Below are positions 1 through 5,986 of a DNA stretch of 8,443 nucleotides, piece by piece (within the stretch, counting starts at the first letter, position 1; every line of letters starts with the position of its first letter). The stretch is from contig NZ_KL585420.1 of the NCBI RefSeq assembly GCF_000721935.1, positions 148,551-156,993 of the forward strand. Direction: 5' to 3'. Both the position numbers and the translations under genes were made by a program. The DNA comes from Streptomyces sp. NRRL WC-3549 (GTDB lineage: Bacteria > Actinomycetota > Actinomycetes > Streptomycetales > Streptomycetaceae). The notes under the pieces were generated by a model. That model was not told the DNA's origin and did no database searches. It worked only from the letters and a program-made list of their open reading frames with translations.

Positions 1-9
1 CCCGCTCAG

Positions 10-28
10 AGATGTGTATAAGAGACAG
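10..28 (+). other. Tn5/Nextera mosaic-end adapter (sequencing artefact)
   Basis: The 19 bases AGATGTGTATAAGAGACAG are exactly the engineered mosaic end used by Tn5 tagmentation libraries. The bases just before it (GCTCAG) match the end of the Nextera read-2 primer (GCTCGG) except for one base. Natural Tn5 outer and inner ends differ from this hybrid sequence, so this is not a resident transposon. Bases 1-28 should be treated as non-genomic. The real chromosome begins at about 29, and the reading frame of the neighbouring glycosyltransferase breaks here. Confidence 0.95.
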
Positions 29-165
29 CGGTCACGCTCGCCGTCGGCCGGGGCGCAGACGGTGACCTGCACCCCTCGTGCCACCAGTCCCGTGGCGAGC
101 GAGGTGACACGAGCGCTGCTTCCGGCGCCGCCACCCAGCACTTGGACCGTACGCAGCTGTGACAC
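29..165 (-). CDS. Glycosyltransferase family 4 protein, N-terminal fragment (cut by adapter)
   Basis: Only about 45 residues remain, reading MSQLRTVQVLGGG, then a Ser/Ala/Arg stretch, then LATGLVARGVQVTVCAPA. A beta strand, a Gly-rich loop, a helix with SLATGL, and a second strand ending in CAPA form the start of the Rossmann-like N-domain of GT-B (GT4-type) glycosyltransferases. In such enzymes this domain faces the acceptor, and the missing C-domain binds the sugar nucleotide. The GTG start at 163-165 is chosen because GGGGAG (175-180) lies 9 nt upstream and the fold starts immediately after it. From memory, a GT4 gene sits just downstream of recN in Streptomyces, which fits. The frame stays open through the adapter, so the gene is truncated by the assembly and not by mutation. 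The acceptor and donor cannot be inferred. Confidence 0.7.
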
Positions 166-199
166 GTCGAATGGCTCCCCGGGGCTCCCGAGTCGGCGG

Positions 200-205
200 A
201 ATGTA
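200..205 (-). promoter_or_regulatory. Possible -10 box for the glycosyltransferase
   Basis: On the minus strand this reads TACATT, matching the actinobacterial TANNNT -10 pattern. A start about 7 nt downstream would give a leader of roughly 28 nt that contains the GGGGAG ribosome-binding site. No convincing TTGAC-like -35 lies 17-18 nt upstream, so support is weak. Otherwise the 166-404 gap between recN and this gene holds only a short inverted repeat and a hairpin. Confidence 0.25.
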
Positions 206-293
206 CAGCGCCAAGGATGCCAGCCCGTACGCACGTTCCGGGTCTGGCGAAACGTTGTTCCCGTGAGCAACACGACGAGAAGACGGATCACCC

Positions 294-307
294 CACTCGT
301 CCGAGTG
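294..307. promoter_or_regulatory. Short inverted repeat, possible operator
   Basis: CACTCG-TC-CGAGTG is a perfect 6+6 palindrome with a 2-nt centre. It lies in the non-coding gap between the recN stop (405) and the glycosyltransferase start (165), about 90 nt upstream of the candidate -10 box. The size and symmetry suit a dimeric regulator site. I recognise no known regulator for it, and a palindrome this short can occur by chance in GC-rich DNA. Confidence 0.25.
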
Positions 308-369
308 AGCCCAGCGGCCGAAAGTTGACGCCCGCCGTCCGGGTGCCCTCCTCACCGTGAGGTGCGCAC

Positions 370-386
370 CCGGGCGGTGGGCCCGG
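370..386 (-). terminator. Candidate GC-rich hairpin downstream of recN
   Basis: CCGGGC (370-375), loop GGTGG (376-380) and GCCCGG (381-386) form a perfect 6-bp GC stem 18 nt beyond the recN stop. There is no T tract, as is common for Streptomyces terminators. A 10-bp palindrome (GGTGCGCACC, 361-370) abuts it. It could end the four-gene operon, but the stem is short. Confidence 0.35.
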
Positions 387-404
387 TGTGGTCCGGGGAC
401 AGGC

Positions 405-2147
405 TCAGGGGGTGTCCGCGCGCGCGGACGCCAGCAGCTCCTCCGCGTGCGCCCGGGCCGTCTCCGAGTCCTCCTGACCGGCCAGCATCCGGGACAGCTC
501 CCGGACCCGGTCCTCGCCTTCGAGGACCTTGACGCCGCTGCGGGTCACCGAACCGTCCACCGTCTTCTCGACCAGCAGCTGGCGGTCGGCGAAGGCCGCC
601 ACCTGCGGCAGGTGGGTGACCACCACGACCTGCGCGGACCGGGCCAGCTTGGCCAGCCGCCGGCCGACCTCGACGGCCGCCTTGCCGCCGACCCCCGCGT
701 CGACCTCGTCGAAGAGGTACGTCGGCACGGGGTCGGACCCCGCGAAGACCACCTCGACGGCGAGCATCACCCGGGACAGCTCACCGCCCGACGCGCCCTT
801 GGCGATCGGCCGCGGCTGGGCACCGGGGTGCGGGGCCAGCAGGAGTTCGACCTCGTCGGCCCCGGCGGGCCCGTAGACGACGCTGCGACCGCCGACGTCG
901 ATGCCGGACGCCTCGTCCGCGGCCTCGGTCTGCCGGACGGCGAAGGAGACCCGGGCGTGCGGCATGGCGAGCGAGGCCAGCTCCTCGGTGACCGCCCCGG
1001 CGAACCGGGCCGCCGCCTCCGTGCGGGCGTCGGTCAGCGCCTGCCCGAGCCCGGAGAGCTCGGCACGCAGCGCGTCGCGTTCCGCCGTGAGTTCCCCGAT
1101 GCGGTCGTCGTCCCCCTCCAGCTCGGTGAGCCGGGCGGCGCTCTCCTGGCTCCAGGCGAGGACGGCGGTGACGTCCTCGCCGTACTTACGGGTGAGGGCG
1201 GTGAGCGCGGCGCGGCGCTCCTCGACGGCGGCCAGCCGCAGCGGGTCGGCGTCGAGCTGGTCGGCGTATCCGGCGAGCTCCCCGGCCACGTCGGCGAGCA
1301 GGATCGAGATCTCGCCGGTGCGGTCGGCCAGCGCGGCCAGCGAGGGGTCGTGGGCGCGTACGGCGTCCAGCGCCTGTCCGGCCGCCGCGACGATCGTGGT
1401 GGCGTCCACGCCCTCGGGGTCCTCCGGATCACCCGCGAGCGCCGCGTGCGCGAGGGCAGCCGCGGAGGCGAGGGCTTCCGCGTGGCCGAGGCGCTCCGCC
1501 TCGGCGGCGAGTTCGGCGTCCTCCCCGGGGCGCGGTTCGACGGCCGCGACCTCGTCGAGCCCGAAGCGCAGGAGGTCCGCCTCCTGGGCACGCTCCCTGG
1601 CCCGGACCGTCAGCTCGTCCAGCTCCGTGACGACGGCGCGCAGCCGCCGGTAGGCGGCCGTGTACGCCGCGAGCGGCACACTGACGCCGTCGCCCGCGTA
1701 CCGGTCGAGGGCCTGCCGCTGCCGGGCGGGCTTGAGCAGCCCCTGCTGGTCGGTCTGGCCGTGCACGGCGACGAGTTCGTCGGCGAGTTCGGTCAGGACC
1801 CCGACGGGTACGGATCTGCCCCCGAGATGGGCGCGGGAGCGGCCTTCCGCCGAGACGGTGCGGCTGACGATGAGCGTCCCGTCCTCGATCTCCCCGCCGG
1901 CCTCCTCGGCGCGCAGCGCCGCCGCGTCGCCCCGGTCCACCGTGATCCGGCCCTCGACGACCGCGGCCTTGGCGCCGACCCGCACGAGGGCGGGGTCGGC
2001 GCGTCCGCCGAGCAGCAGCCCCAGGCTGGTCACGACCATCGTCTTGCCCGCGCCGGTCTCGCCCGTCACCGCGGTGAAACCGGGTGACAGCTCCACCACC
2101 GCGTCGTCGATGACTCCGAGCGACCGTATCCGCATCTCCTCCAACAC
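405..2147 (-). CDS. recN: DNA repair protein RecN (SMC-like ATPase)
   Basis: RecN is an SMC-family ATPase that acts early in recombinational repair of double-strand breaks by holding or tethering DNA ends for RecA. The product is 580 aa, the usual family length. The N-terminal half of the ATPase carries Walker A GETGAGKT (29-36). The middle (about 150-370) is Glu/Ala/Leu/Arg-rich, as expected for the antiparallel coiled coil. The C-terminal half has the ABC signature GASGGELSR (451-459), Walker B YLFDEVD with D480 and E481, and the switch histidine in VTHLPQ (H512). All catalytic motifs are intact. The start is GTG at 2145-2147 (protein MLEEMRIRSLGV), with AAGG 8 nt upstream. The later ATG at residue 5 has a GGAGG only 2 nt away, which is too close. 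It is the last gene of the tlyA-nadK-recN unit, 80 nt after nadK. Confidence 0.97.
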   Translation of the reverse strand: MLEEMRIRSLGVIDDAVVELSPGFTAVTGETGAGKTMVVTSLGLLLGGRADPALVRVGAKAAVVEGRITVDRGDAAALRAEEAGGEIEDGTLIVSRTVSAEGRSRAHLGGRSVPVGVLTELADELVAVHGQTDQQGLLKPARQRQALDRYAGDGVSVPLAAYTAAYRRLRAVVTELDELTVRARERAQEADLLRFGLDEVAAVEPRPGEDAELAAEAERLGHAEALASAAALAHAALAGDPEDPEGVDATTIVAAAGQALDAVRAHDPSLAALADRTGEISILLADVAGELAGYADQLDADPLRLAAVEERRAALTALTRKYGEDVTAVLAWSQESAARLTELEGDDDRIGELTAERDALRAELSGLGQALTDARTEAAARFAGAVTEELASLAMPHARVSFAVRQTEAADEASGIDVGGRSVVYGPAGADEVELLLAPHPGAQPRPIAKGASGGELSRVMLAVEVVFAGSDPVPTYLFDEVDAGVGGKAAVEVGRRLAKLARSAQVVVVTHLPQVAAFADRQLLVEKTVDGSVTRSGVKVLEGEDRVRELSRMLAGQEDSETARAHAEELLASARADTP

Positions 2148-2154
2148 GGAGATG

Positions 2155-2160
2155 ACCTTA
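2155..2160 (-). promoter_or_regulatory. Dual-reading element before recN: AAGG ribosome site or TAAGGT -10 box
   Basis: The minus strand reads TAAGGT, then 7 nt, then the GTG start of recN. AAGG is a modest Shine-Dalgarno at 8 nt. The hexamer also fits the TANNNT -10 pattern at the distance that gives a leaderless mRNA. A private recN promoter is plausible given the 80-nt gap. I saw no TCGAAC/GTTCGA-type LexA box in the gap. Confidence 0.3.
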
Positions 2161-2227
2161 CGAGGTCCGGACCCCGCCGCGCTAACGGCCTGCCGGGCGG
2201 CACGGTGTCCTCACACGGTGTTGACGC

Positions 2228-3196
2228 TCAGTGCGGAGCGCCCCGCCAGCCCTGTACGGGGAGCGCGAACTTGGCGACCAGCCGGTCGGTGAAGGAGGCC
2301 TGGTGCAGCCGTGCGAGCCGTACGGGCACCGCGCCGCGGCGCACCTCGACCCTGGCCCCGGCCGGGAGTTCGACGGTCCTGCGCCCGTCGCACCACAGGA
2401 CGCCGTGCGGGGTGTGCGGCTGGACCTCCACGGCCAGGACGGACGTGGGCGAGGTCACCAGTGGTTTGGCGAAGAGCGCGTGGGCGCTGATGGGCACCAT
2501 CAGCAGGGCCTCGACCTCGGGCCAGACGACGGGCCCGCCGGCCGAGAAGGCGTACGCGGTCGAGCCGGTGGGGGTGGCGCAGACGATCCCGTCGCAGCCG
2601 AAGCCCGTCACCGGCCGGCCGTCGATCTCCAGGACGACCTCCAGCATCCGCTCGGGGGAGACCTTCTGCACGGCGGCCTCGTTGAGCGCCCAGTCGCTGT
2701 GCACGACGTCGCCGTTGCTGTGCACCAGCACGTCGATCGTCATGCGCTCCTCGACCCGGTAGGCGCGGGTGACGACCCGGTCGACGACCTTGTCCAGGTC
2801 GTCGCGCTCGGCCTCGGCGAGGAAGCCGACGCGGCCCAGGTTGACGCCGAGCATCGGTACGCCGGAGGCCCGGGAGATCTCGGCGCCGCGCAGCAGGGTC
2901 CCGTCACCGCCGAGAACGATCAGCAGTTCGCACCCTTCGACCGCCGCGGGCGTGGCGTCCGTGACCGTCGTCACGGACGGCGGAAGCGGCAGGTCCTGGG
3001 CCTCCACGGCCAGCACCCGGACACCCAGGCCGTTGCGGAGCAGCCCCTGGACGACGAGTTCGGCGCTGCGGATCGCCGCCGGGCGGCCGGTGTGGGCGAG
3101 CAGGAAGACGGTCCGGCCCGCCCCGCCCTCCCGCGCCGGGTCCGCGCGCATCGATGTGCTCGGTTCCGTACCGTCTTGTGCCGCTTGTGTCGTCAA
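2228..3196 (-). CDS. nadK: NAD kinase (ATP/polyphosphate-NAD 2'-phosphotransferase)
   Basis: The enzyme phosphorylates NAD at the 2' hydroxyl of its adenosine ribose to give NADP, the only route to NADP in bacteria. The 322-aa product begins with about 28 poorly conserved residues. The kinase fold follows: FLLAHTGRP (31-39), the diagnostic GGDGT (96-100), the LNE motif (N172, E173), and the glycine-rich NAD-site segment CDGIVCATPTGSTAY (201-215). The start is TTG at 3194-3196, chosen because GGAGG lies 7 nt upstream and the codon overlaps the tlyA stop as TTGA, the arrangement of translational coupling. An in-frame ATG at residue 16 (3149-3151) has a weaker leader. The gene lies between tlyA and recN, the same order as ppnK (Rv1695) in Mycobacterium tuberculosis. 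No damaged motif is visible. Confidence 0.96.
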   Translation of the reverse strand: MTTQAAQDGTEPSTSMRADPAREGGAGRTVFLLAHTGRPAAIRSAELVVQGLLRNGLGVRVLAVEAQDLPLPPSVTTVTDATPAAVEGCELLIVLGGDGTLLRGAEISRASGVPMLGVNLGRVGFLAEAERDDLDKVVDRVVTRAYRVEERMTIDVLVHSNGDVVHSDWALNEAAVQKVSPERMLEVVLEIDGRPVTGFGCDGIVCATPTGSTAYAFSAGGPVVWPEVEALLMVPISAHALFAKPLVTSPTSVLAVEVQPHTPHGVLWCDGRRTVELPAGARVEVRRGAVPVRLARLHQASFTDRLVAKFALPVQGWRGAPH

Positions 3197-4008
3197 CGAG
3201 GCCCCTCCGCCACTGCGCGATCGACATCCGCGGGGTCCAGTTCAGGTGCACCGGCCCGCAACCACAGAAAGTACTCGACGTTTCCCGACGGCCCCGGCAG
3301 CGGGCTCGCGGTCACCCCCCGCACGCCCAGGCCCAGCTGCCAGGCCCGGCGTGCCACCTCCCGTACCGCCTCGGCCCGCAGTTCCGGGCTGCGCACCACG
3401 CCGCCGCTGCCGAGGCGTTCCTTGCCGACCTCGAACTGCGGCTTGACCATGAGGACGAGGTCGGCGCCGGGGGCCGTGCAGCGGGCCAGGGCGGGCAGCA
3501 CGAGGCCGAGCGGGATGAACGACAGGTCGCCGACCACCAGGTCCACCGGTTCCCCGTCGATCTGGTCCGGCGTCAGCTCGCGTACGTTGGTGCGGTCCTT
3601 GACGGTGACGCGTGCGTCGGACTGCAGCGACCAGGCGAGCTGCCCGTAGCCCACGTCGACGGCGACGACGTGACCGGCCCCGGCCCGCAGCAGCACATCG
3701 GTGAAGCCTCCGGTCGACGCCCCGGCGTCCAGCGCCCGCCGCCCCCGGACCTCCAGCCCGAGGGGCGTGAAGGCGGCCAGCGCGCCCGCGAGCTTGTGCC
3801 CGCCGCGCGAGACGTACTCGGGGTCGCTGTCGTCCTTGACGACGACGAGCGCCGCGCTGGTCTCGACCTGGGTGGCGGGCTTGGTCGCGGTGTTGCCGCC
3901 GACGGTCACCCGCCCCGCCGCGATCAGCTGGCTCGCGTGCTCGCGTGAGCGGGCGAGCTTGCGGCGTACCAGCTCGGCGTCGAGGCGGCGGCGTGCCACT
4001 CCTGCCAC
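3193..4008 (-). CDS. tlyA: TlyA-family rRNA (cytidine-2'-O)-methyltransferase
   Basis: TlyA proteins transfer a methyl group from S-adenosylmethionine to ribose 2'-OH of cytidines in 16S and 23S rRNA. The mycobacterial enzyme's marks confer sensitivity to capreomycin and viomycin. This 271-aa protein has an N-terminal S4 RNA-binding domain (about 6-58, with RLDAELVRR and SREHASQLI), then a linker. An FtsJ/RrmJ-like Rossmann domain follows, with SAM motif DAGASTGGFTD (94-104). The probable K-D-K-E catalytic residues are all present: K72 (SRGGHK), D161 (VVGDLSF), K189 (MVKPQFE) and E245 (NVEYF). The start is GTG at 4006-4008, with AGGAG (4020-4024) 11 nt upstream, inside the end of the preceding gene. 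It is second in the operon, 7 nt after its neighbour, and overlaps nadK by 4 nt. Confidence 0.95.
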   Translation of the reverse strand: MAGVARRRLDAELVRRKLARSREHASQLIAAGRVTVGGNTATKPATQVETSAALVVVKDDSDPEYVSRGGHKLAGALAAFTPLGLEVRGRRALDAGASTGGFTDVLLRAGAGHVVAVDVGYGQLAWSLQSDARVTVKDRTNVRELTPDQIDGEPVDLVVGDLSFIPLGLVLPALARCTAPGADLVLMVKPQFEVGKERLGSGGVVRSPELRAEAVREVARRAWQLGLGVRGVTASPLPGPSGNVEYFLWLRAGAPELDPADVDRAVAEGPR

Positions 4009-4015
4009 GTTCGGT

Positions 4016-4339
4016 TCAGCTCCTGTTGTCGTGCGCGGGCGTCGGTGCGGGCCTGGCGTCCAGAGCGGTCAGCTCGTCGCGCAGCCCACGGTGTACATCC
4101 TCGTACACCTCGGTGTGTCCGTCCGCCGCGAGGTGGTCCGCGTCGCCCAGCCGCTCCAGCCGGGCATCCACACCGGGGTGCCCGGTGGGGGTGCGCGGGA
4201 CACCGAGCGGGGCGGGCGGGGCGGGGGCGTGGGAGGGCGCCGCGGCACCCGTCCCGGCCGCCGGGGCGGGGGCACCGGGCGCCTCGGTGTCGGGGGTGGC
4301 CTCGGGCGTCGTACCCGGCTCCGGCATCCAGTGGCTCAT
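4016..4339 (-). CDS. Small conserved actinobacterial protein upstream of tlyA
   Basis: The 107-aa protein has two parts. Residues 1-50 are Pro/Ala/Thr-rich and likely disordered. Residues 53-98 form a conserved-looking module, GHPGVDARLERLGDAD, then HTEVYEDVHRGLRDELTALD, predicted to be two amphipathic helices. I know this module as a small protein of unknown function immediately upstream of tlyA in actinobacteria (position of Rv1693), and no biochemical role is known to me. ATG at 4337-4339 is chosen because a TAGCGT -10 box lies 6 nt upstream and there is no Shine-Dalgarno, suggesting leaderless translation. It is the first gene of the operon, and its end carries the tlyA ribosome-binding site. 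The strict neighbourhood suggests a link to TlyA or ribosomes, but that is inference. Confidence 0.85.
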   Translation of the reverse strand: MSHWMPEPGTTPEATPDTEAPGAPAPAAGTGAAAPSHAPAPPAPLGVPRTPTGHPGVDARLERLGDADHLAADGHTEVYEDVHRGLRDELTALDARPAPTPAHDNRS

Positions 4340-4345
4340 GCGGGA

Positions 4346-4351
4346 ACGCTA
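4346..4351 (-). promoter_or_regulatory. -10 box of the tlyA-nadK-recN operon (leaderless)
   Basis: The minus strand reads TAGCGT, then TCCCGC, then ATG (4339). This fits TANNNT with transcription starting at or next to the A of the start codon. No Shine-Dalgarno precedes the ATG, which supports a leaderless mRNA. No clear -35 element is seen 17-19 nt upstream. Confidence 0.5.
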
Positions 4352-4367
4352 CCGCGAAGGGCCGGTG

Positions 4368-4373
4368 TACCGT
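4368..4373 (+). promoter_or_regulatory. -10 box of the SCP2-domain gene (leaderless)
   Basis: TACCGT matches TANNNT and ends 8 nt before ATG 4382, so the likely transcription start is at or within a base or two of the start codon. No Shine-Dalgarno is found at a usable distance (AAGG at 4357-4360 is over 20 nt away). It lies only 16 nt from the opposing -10 box at 4346-4351, so the two promoters cannot both hold polymerase at once. Confidence 0.45.
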
Positions 4374-4381
4374 CGGTCACG

Positions 4382-4729
4382 ATGGCGACCATGGCGGAGT
4401 GCCGCAGCGCACTCGACACACTTTCCGACAACCTCGCGGGGGCCGACGGCGACGTACGCGGTGCCGCTGCGCTCGACCGTTCGCTGAGCTGCCACATCCG
4501 GGACCTCGACGTGACGTTCACCGGACGGCTGGCGAACGGCCGGATCCAGGTGCTGGACGCCTTCGAGGGGCTGCCCCGGGAGAAGGCCCAGATCCGGCTC
4601 GCGATGACCGGGGACGACCTGGTGGCCATGGTGAACGGCGAGCTGAACTTCACGAAGGCCTGGGGGTCGGGGCGGGTCGGGCTGGAGGCGGGGTTCCGCG
4701 ATCTGCTGAAGCTGAAGTCGCTGCTCTGA
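4382..4729 (+). CDS. SCP2 sterol-binding-domain protein
   Basis: The 115-aa protein is a free-standing SCP2-like domain, a small alpha/beta fold with a hydrophobic tunnel that binds lipids or acyl chains in better-studied relatives. Residues 1-30 form the leading helix region. Residues 43-57 and 66-75 are the strands, and MTGDDLVAMVNGELNF (75-90) followed by KAWGSGRVGLEAG (92-104) is the characteristic C-terminal half, ending in a helix, DLLKLKSLL. There is no signal peptide or membrane segment, so it is cytoplasmic. ATG 4382 is chosen over ATG 4391 because it lies 8 nt after a -10 box and, from memory, related Streptomyces proteins begin with a similar MAT.ECR sequence. It is divergent from the tlyA operon and convergent with the HAD gene. 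Its ligand in Streptomyces is unknown to me. Confidence 0.85.
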   Translation: MATMAECRSALDTLSDNLAGADGDVRGAAALDRSLSCHIRDLDVTFTGRLANGRIQVLDAFEGLPREKAQIRLAMTGDDLVAMVNGELNFTKAWGSGRVGLEAGFRDLLKLKSLL

Positions 4730-4747
4730 GGCCGCGCCCGGCCCGGG

Positions 4748-4891
4748 TCAGGCGGACGGGACCACCACGCGCTTCCTGCGGGCGGCGGGTTCCGCGAGGG
4801 GCGTGCCGGTCTCCGGGCCGCCGACGACCTGGCAGCGCAGGCCGGAGACCTCCCCGACCAGGCCGGCGGTGACGACCTCCCCCCGAAGCCC
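4748..4891 (-). pseudogene. Start-less coding-like tail in frame after the HAD TAG
   Basis: Directly after the HAD stop (TAG, 4892-4894) the same frame runs 47 more codons to TGA at 4748-4750. The peptide begins GLRGEVVTAGLVGEVSGLR, an amphipathic helix-like stretch, and ends with AARRKRVVVPSA. Codon use is typical of the neighbours, with mostly G or C in third positions. There is no ATG, GTG or TTG near its beginning, although a strong GGGGGGAGG purine run (4876-4884) sits there. It may be a small downstream gene that has lost its start, a readthrough extension of the HAD protein, or the effect of a base error. The HAD protein already ends at a normal length, so I favour a small degraded gene. 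I do not recognise the family. Confidence 0.4.
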
Positions 4892-5920
4892 CTACAACCC
4901 GAGCCGGCCCACCGCCTGCTCCGTGTCCAGCCCGCACACGCCGCCGCCGGCGTACGTCCAGGCCGCCCCGCACAGGGCCCGCAGCCCGTCCACCGGGTCA
5001 CCGTCGCCGTCGAGCGTGAGGGCGGCGCCGCCCACGGTGGCCGTCCAGCCGCCGCACCGGGCCCCGTCGCCGTCCGCCGTCACCTCGGGCTGGCCGGTGA
5101 GCAGTCCGCGCAGGTCCCTGTCCACGTAGGTCGGCCGGTGGTGCGGCCCGGCCGCGAGCAGCTGCGCGGCGTCGGTCACCCCGGTGAGTACCAGCAGCGA
5201 GTCCACGCCTCCGTTGAACGCGCCTTCGATGTCCGTGTCCAGCCGGTCCCCGACGACCAGCGGCCGCTCGGCCCCGGTCCGCAGCACGGTCTCGCGGTGC
5301 ATCGGCGGCAGCGGCTTGCCCGCGACCTGCGGTTCGGCGCCCGTGGCGATGCGTACGACCTCCACGGCCGCGCCGTTGCCCGGCGCGATGCCCCGGGCCG
5401 AGGGGATGGTCAGGTCGGTGTTGGAGGCGAACCACGCGGCCCCGCCCGCGATCGCGTACGCGGCCTCCGCGAACCGGCCCCACGGCAGGTCGGGCCCGCC
5501 GAAGCCCTGGGCCACGGCGACCGGCTCGTCGTCCGCCGACTCCACGGGCACCAGGCCCCGCTCCCGGAGCGCGACCCGCAGTCCCTCACCGCCGACGACC
5601 AGCACCCGTGAACCGGACGGCAGCTGATCGGCCATCAGCCGGGCCACCGCCTGCGCCGAGGTGATGACGTCGGTGGGCTCGGCGGGCACCCCCAGTTCCG
5701 TCAGGTGGCCGGCCACCGCGTCCGGTGTCCGCAGGGCGTTGTTCGTCACATACGCCAGCCGCATCCCCCCGTCCCGTGCGGTGCCCAGCGACTCGACGGC
5801 GTGCACGATGGCGTGCCCGCCCGCGTACACCACCCCGTCGAGATCGAGCAGGGCCGTGTCGTACGCCTCGCTCAGCGCCGTGGCGCTTCCACTCGGACGG
5901 GACCTGTACTGCTGACTCAT
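4892..5920 (-). CDS. HAD-IIA family phosphatase (NagD/Rv1692-like)
   Basis: This is a 342-aa cytoplasmic phosphatase of the haloacid dehalogenase superfamily, class IIA, which dephosphorylates small phosphates through a phospho-aspartate. Motif I is DLDGVVY, with nucleophile D26 and acid D28. Motif II threonine is T59 in VTNNALRTP, the C2 cap lies between motifs II and III, motif III lysine is K202 in GKP, and motif IV is GDRLDTDI (224-231) with D225 and D230. The M. tuberculosis relative in the same gene position, Rv1692, is a glycerol-3-phosphate phosphatase in lipid recycling, so that substrate is a reasonable guess. ATG 5918-5920 is chosen over ATG 5951-5953 because GAGGAG (5925-5930) lies just upstream and the protein then begins MSQQYRSRPSGS as relatives do. 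It ends in RLGL-TAG and an in-frame tail follows. Confidence 0.93.
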   Translation of the reverse strand: MSQQYRSRPSGSATALSEAYDTALLDLDGVVYAGGHAIVHAVESLGTARDGGMRLAYVTNNALRTPDAVAGHLTELGVPAEPTDVITSAQAVARLMADQLPSGSRVLVVGGEGLRVALRERGLVPVESADDEPVAVAQGFGGPDLPWGRFAEAAYAIAGGAAWFASNTDLTIPSARGIAPGNGAAVEVVRIATGAEPQVAGKPLPPMHRETVLRTGAERPLVVGDRLDTDIEGAFNGGVDSLLVLTGVTDAAQLLAAGPHHRPTYVDRDLRGLLTGQPEVTADGDGARCGGWTATVGGAALTLDGDGDPVDGLRALCGAAWTYAGGGVCGLDTEQAVGRLGL

Positions 5921-5924
5921 CGCG

Positions 5925-5930
5925 CTCCTC
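5925..5930 (-). promoter_or_regulatory. Ribosome-binding site that fixes the HAD start
   Basis: The minus strand reads GAGGAG, 4 nt before ATG 5920. It lies downstream of the alternative ATG at 5953, so it would be coding if that upstream start were used, and it argues for the shorter 342-aa protein. I see no clear -10 box for this gene in the 66-nt divergent gap. Confidence 0.6.
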
Positions 5931-5950
5931 TTTCCATCTTCTCCCCCGAT

Positions 5951-5964
5951 CATCGCGCATCGCG
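5951..5964. repeat. Tandem 7-bp repeat in the HAD/DUF1015 divergent gap
   Basis: CATCGCG occurs twice head to tail (5951-5957 and 5958-5964). It covers the place where the -35 element of the DUF1015 promoter should be (-10 at 5975-5980), and no TTGAC-like -35 is present. It may be a chance repeat or a binding site for an activator. Confidence 0.3.
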
Positions 5965-5974
5965 GAAGCGCACA

Positions 5975-5980
5975 TACGAT
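5975..5980 (+). promoter_or_regulatory. -10 box of the DUF1015 gene (leaderless)
   Basis: TACGAT fits TANNNT and is followed by exactly 6 nt before ATG 5987, placing the transcription start at the start codon. No Shine-Dalgarno is present close to the ATG. An earlier ATG (5979-5981) overlapping the box hits TGA two codons later and is not the start. Confidence 0.5.
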
Positions 5981-5986
5981 GCCCGG

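Noticed and set aside
10..28. End of a resident Tn5-like transposon
   Set aside because: The sequence is the synthetic hyperactive mosaic end, which differs from the natural Tn5 outer and inner ends, and it has part of the Nextera primer next to it at the window edge.
32..355. 107-codon minus-strand open frame at the left edge
   Set aside because: Its translation is Arg/Gly-rich with no recognisable fold. A different minus frame in the same region encodes a convincing glycosyltransferase N-terminus with a ribosome site.
357..2087. Long plus-strand open frame (576 codons) across recN
   Set aside because: It is antisense to recN. High-GC coding DNA rarely contains TTA, CTA or TCA codons, so the opposite strand stays open. 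The translation is Arg/Gly/Pro-rich with no family resemblance, while recN has every catalytic motif.
2164..2173. GGTCCGGACC palindrome before recN as a terminator or operator
   Set aside because: It is a 10-bp GC palindrome with no loop. Such sites are frequent by chance at this base composition, and no other evidence supports it.
4730..4747. CCCG-GCC-CGGG as a terminator between SCP2 and the HAD tail
   Set aside because: The stem is only 4 bp with a 3-nt loop, too weak to call even in GC-rich DNA.
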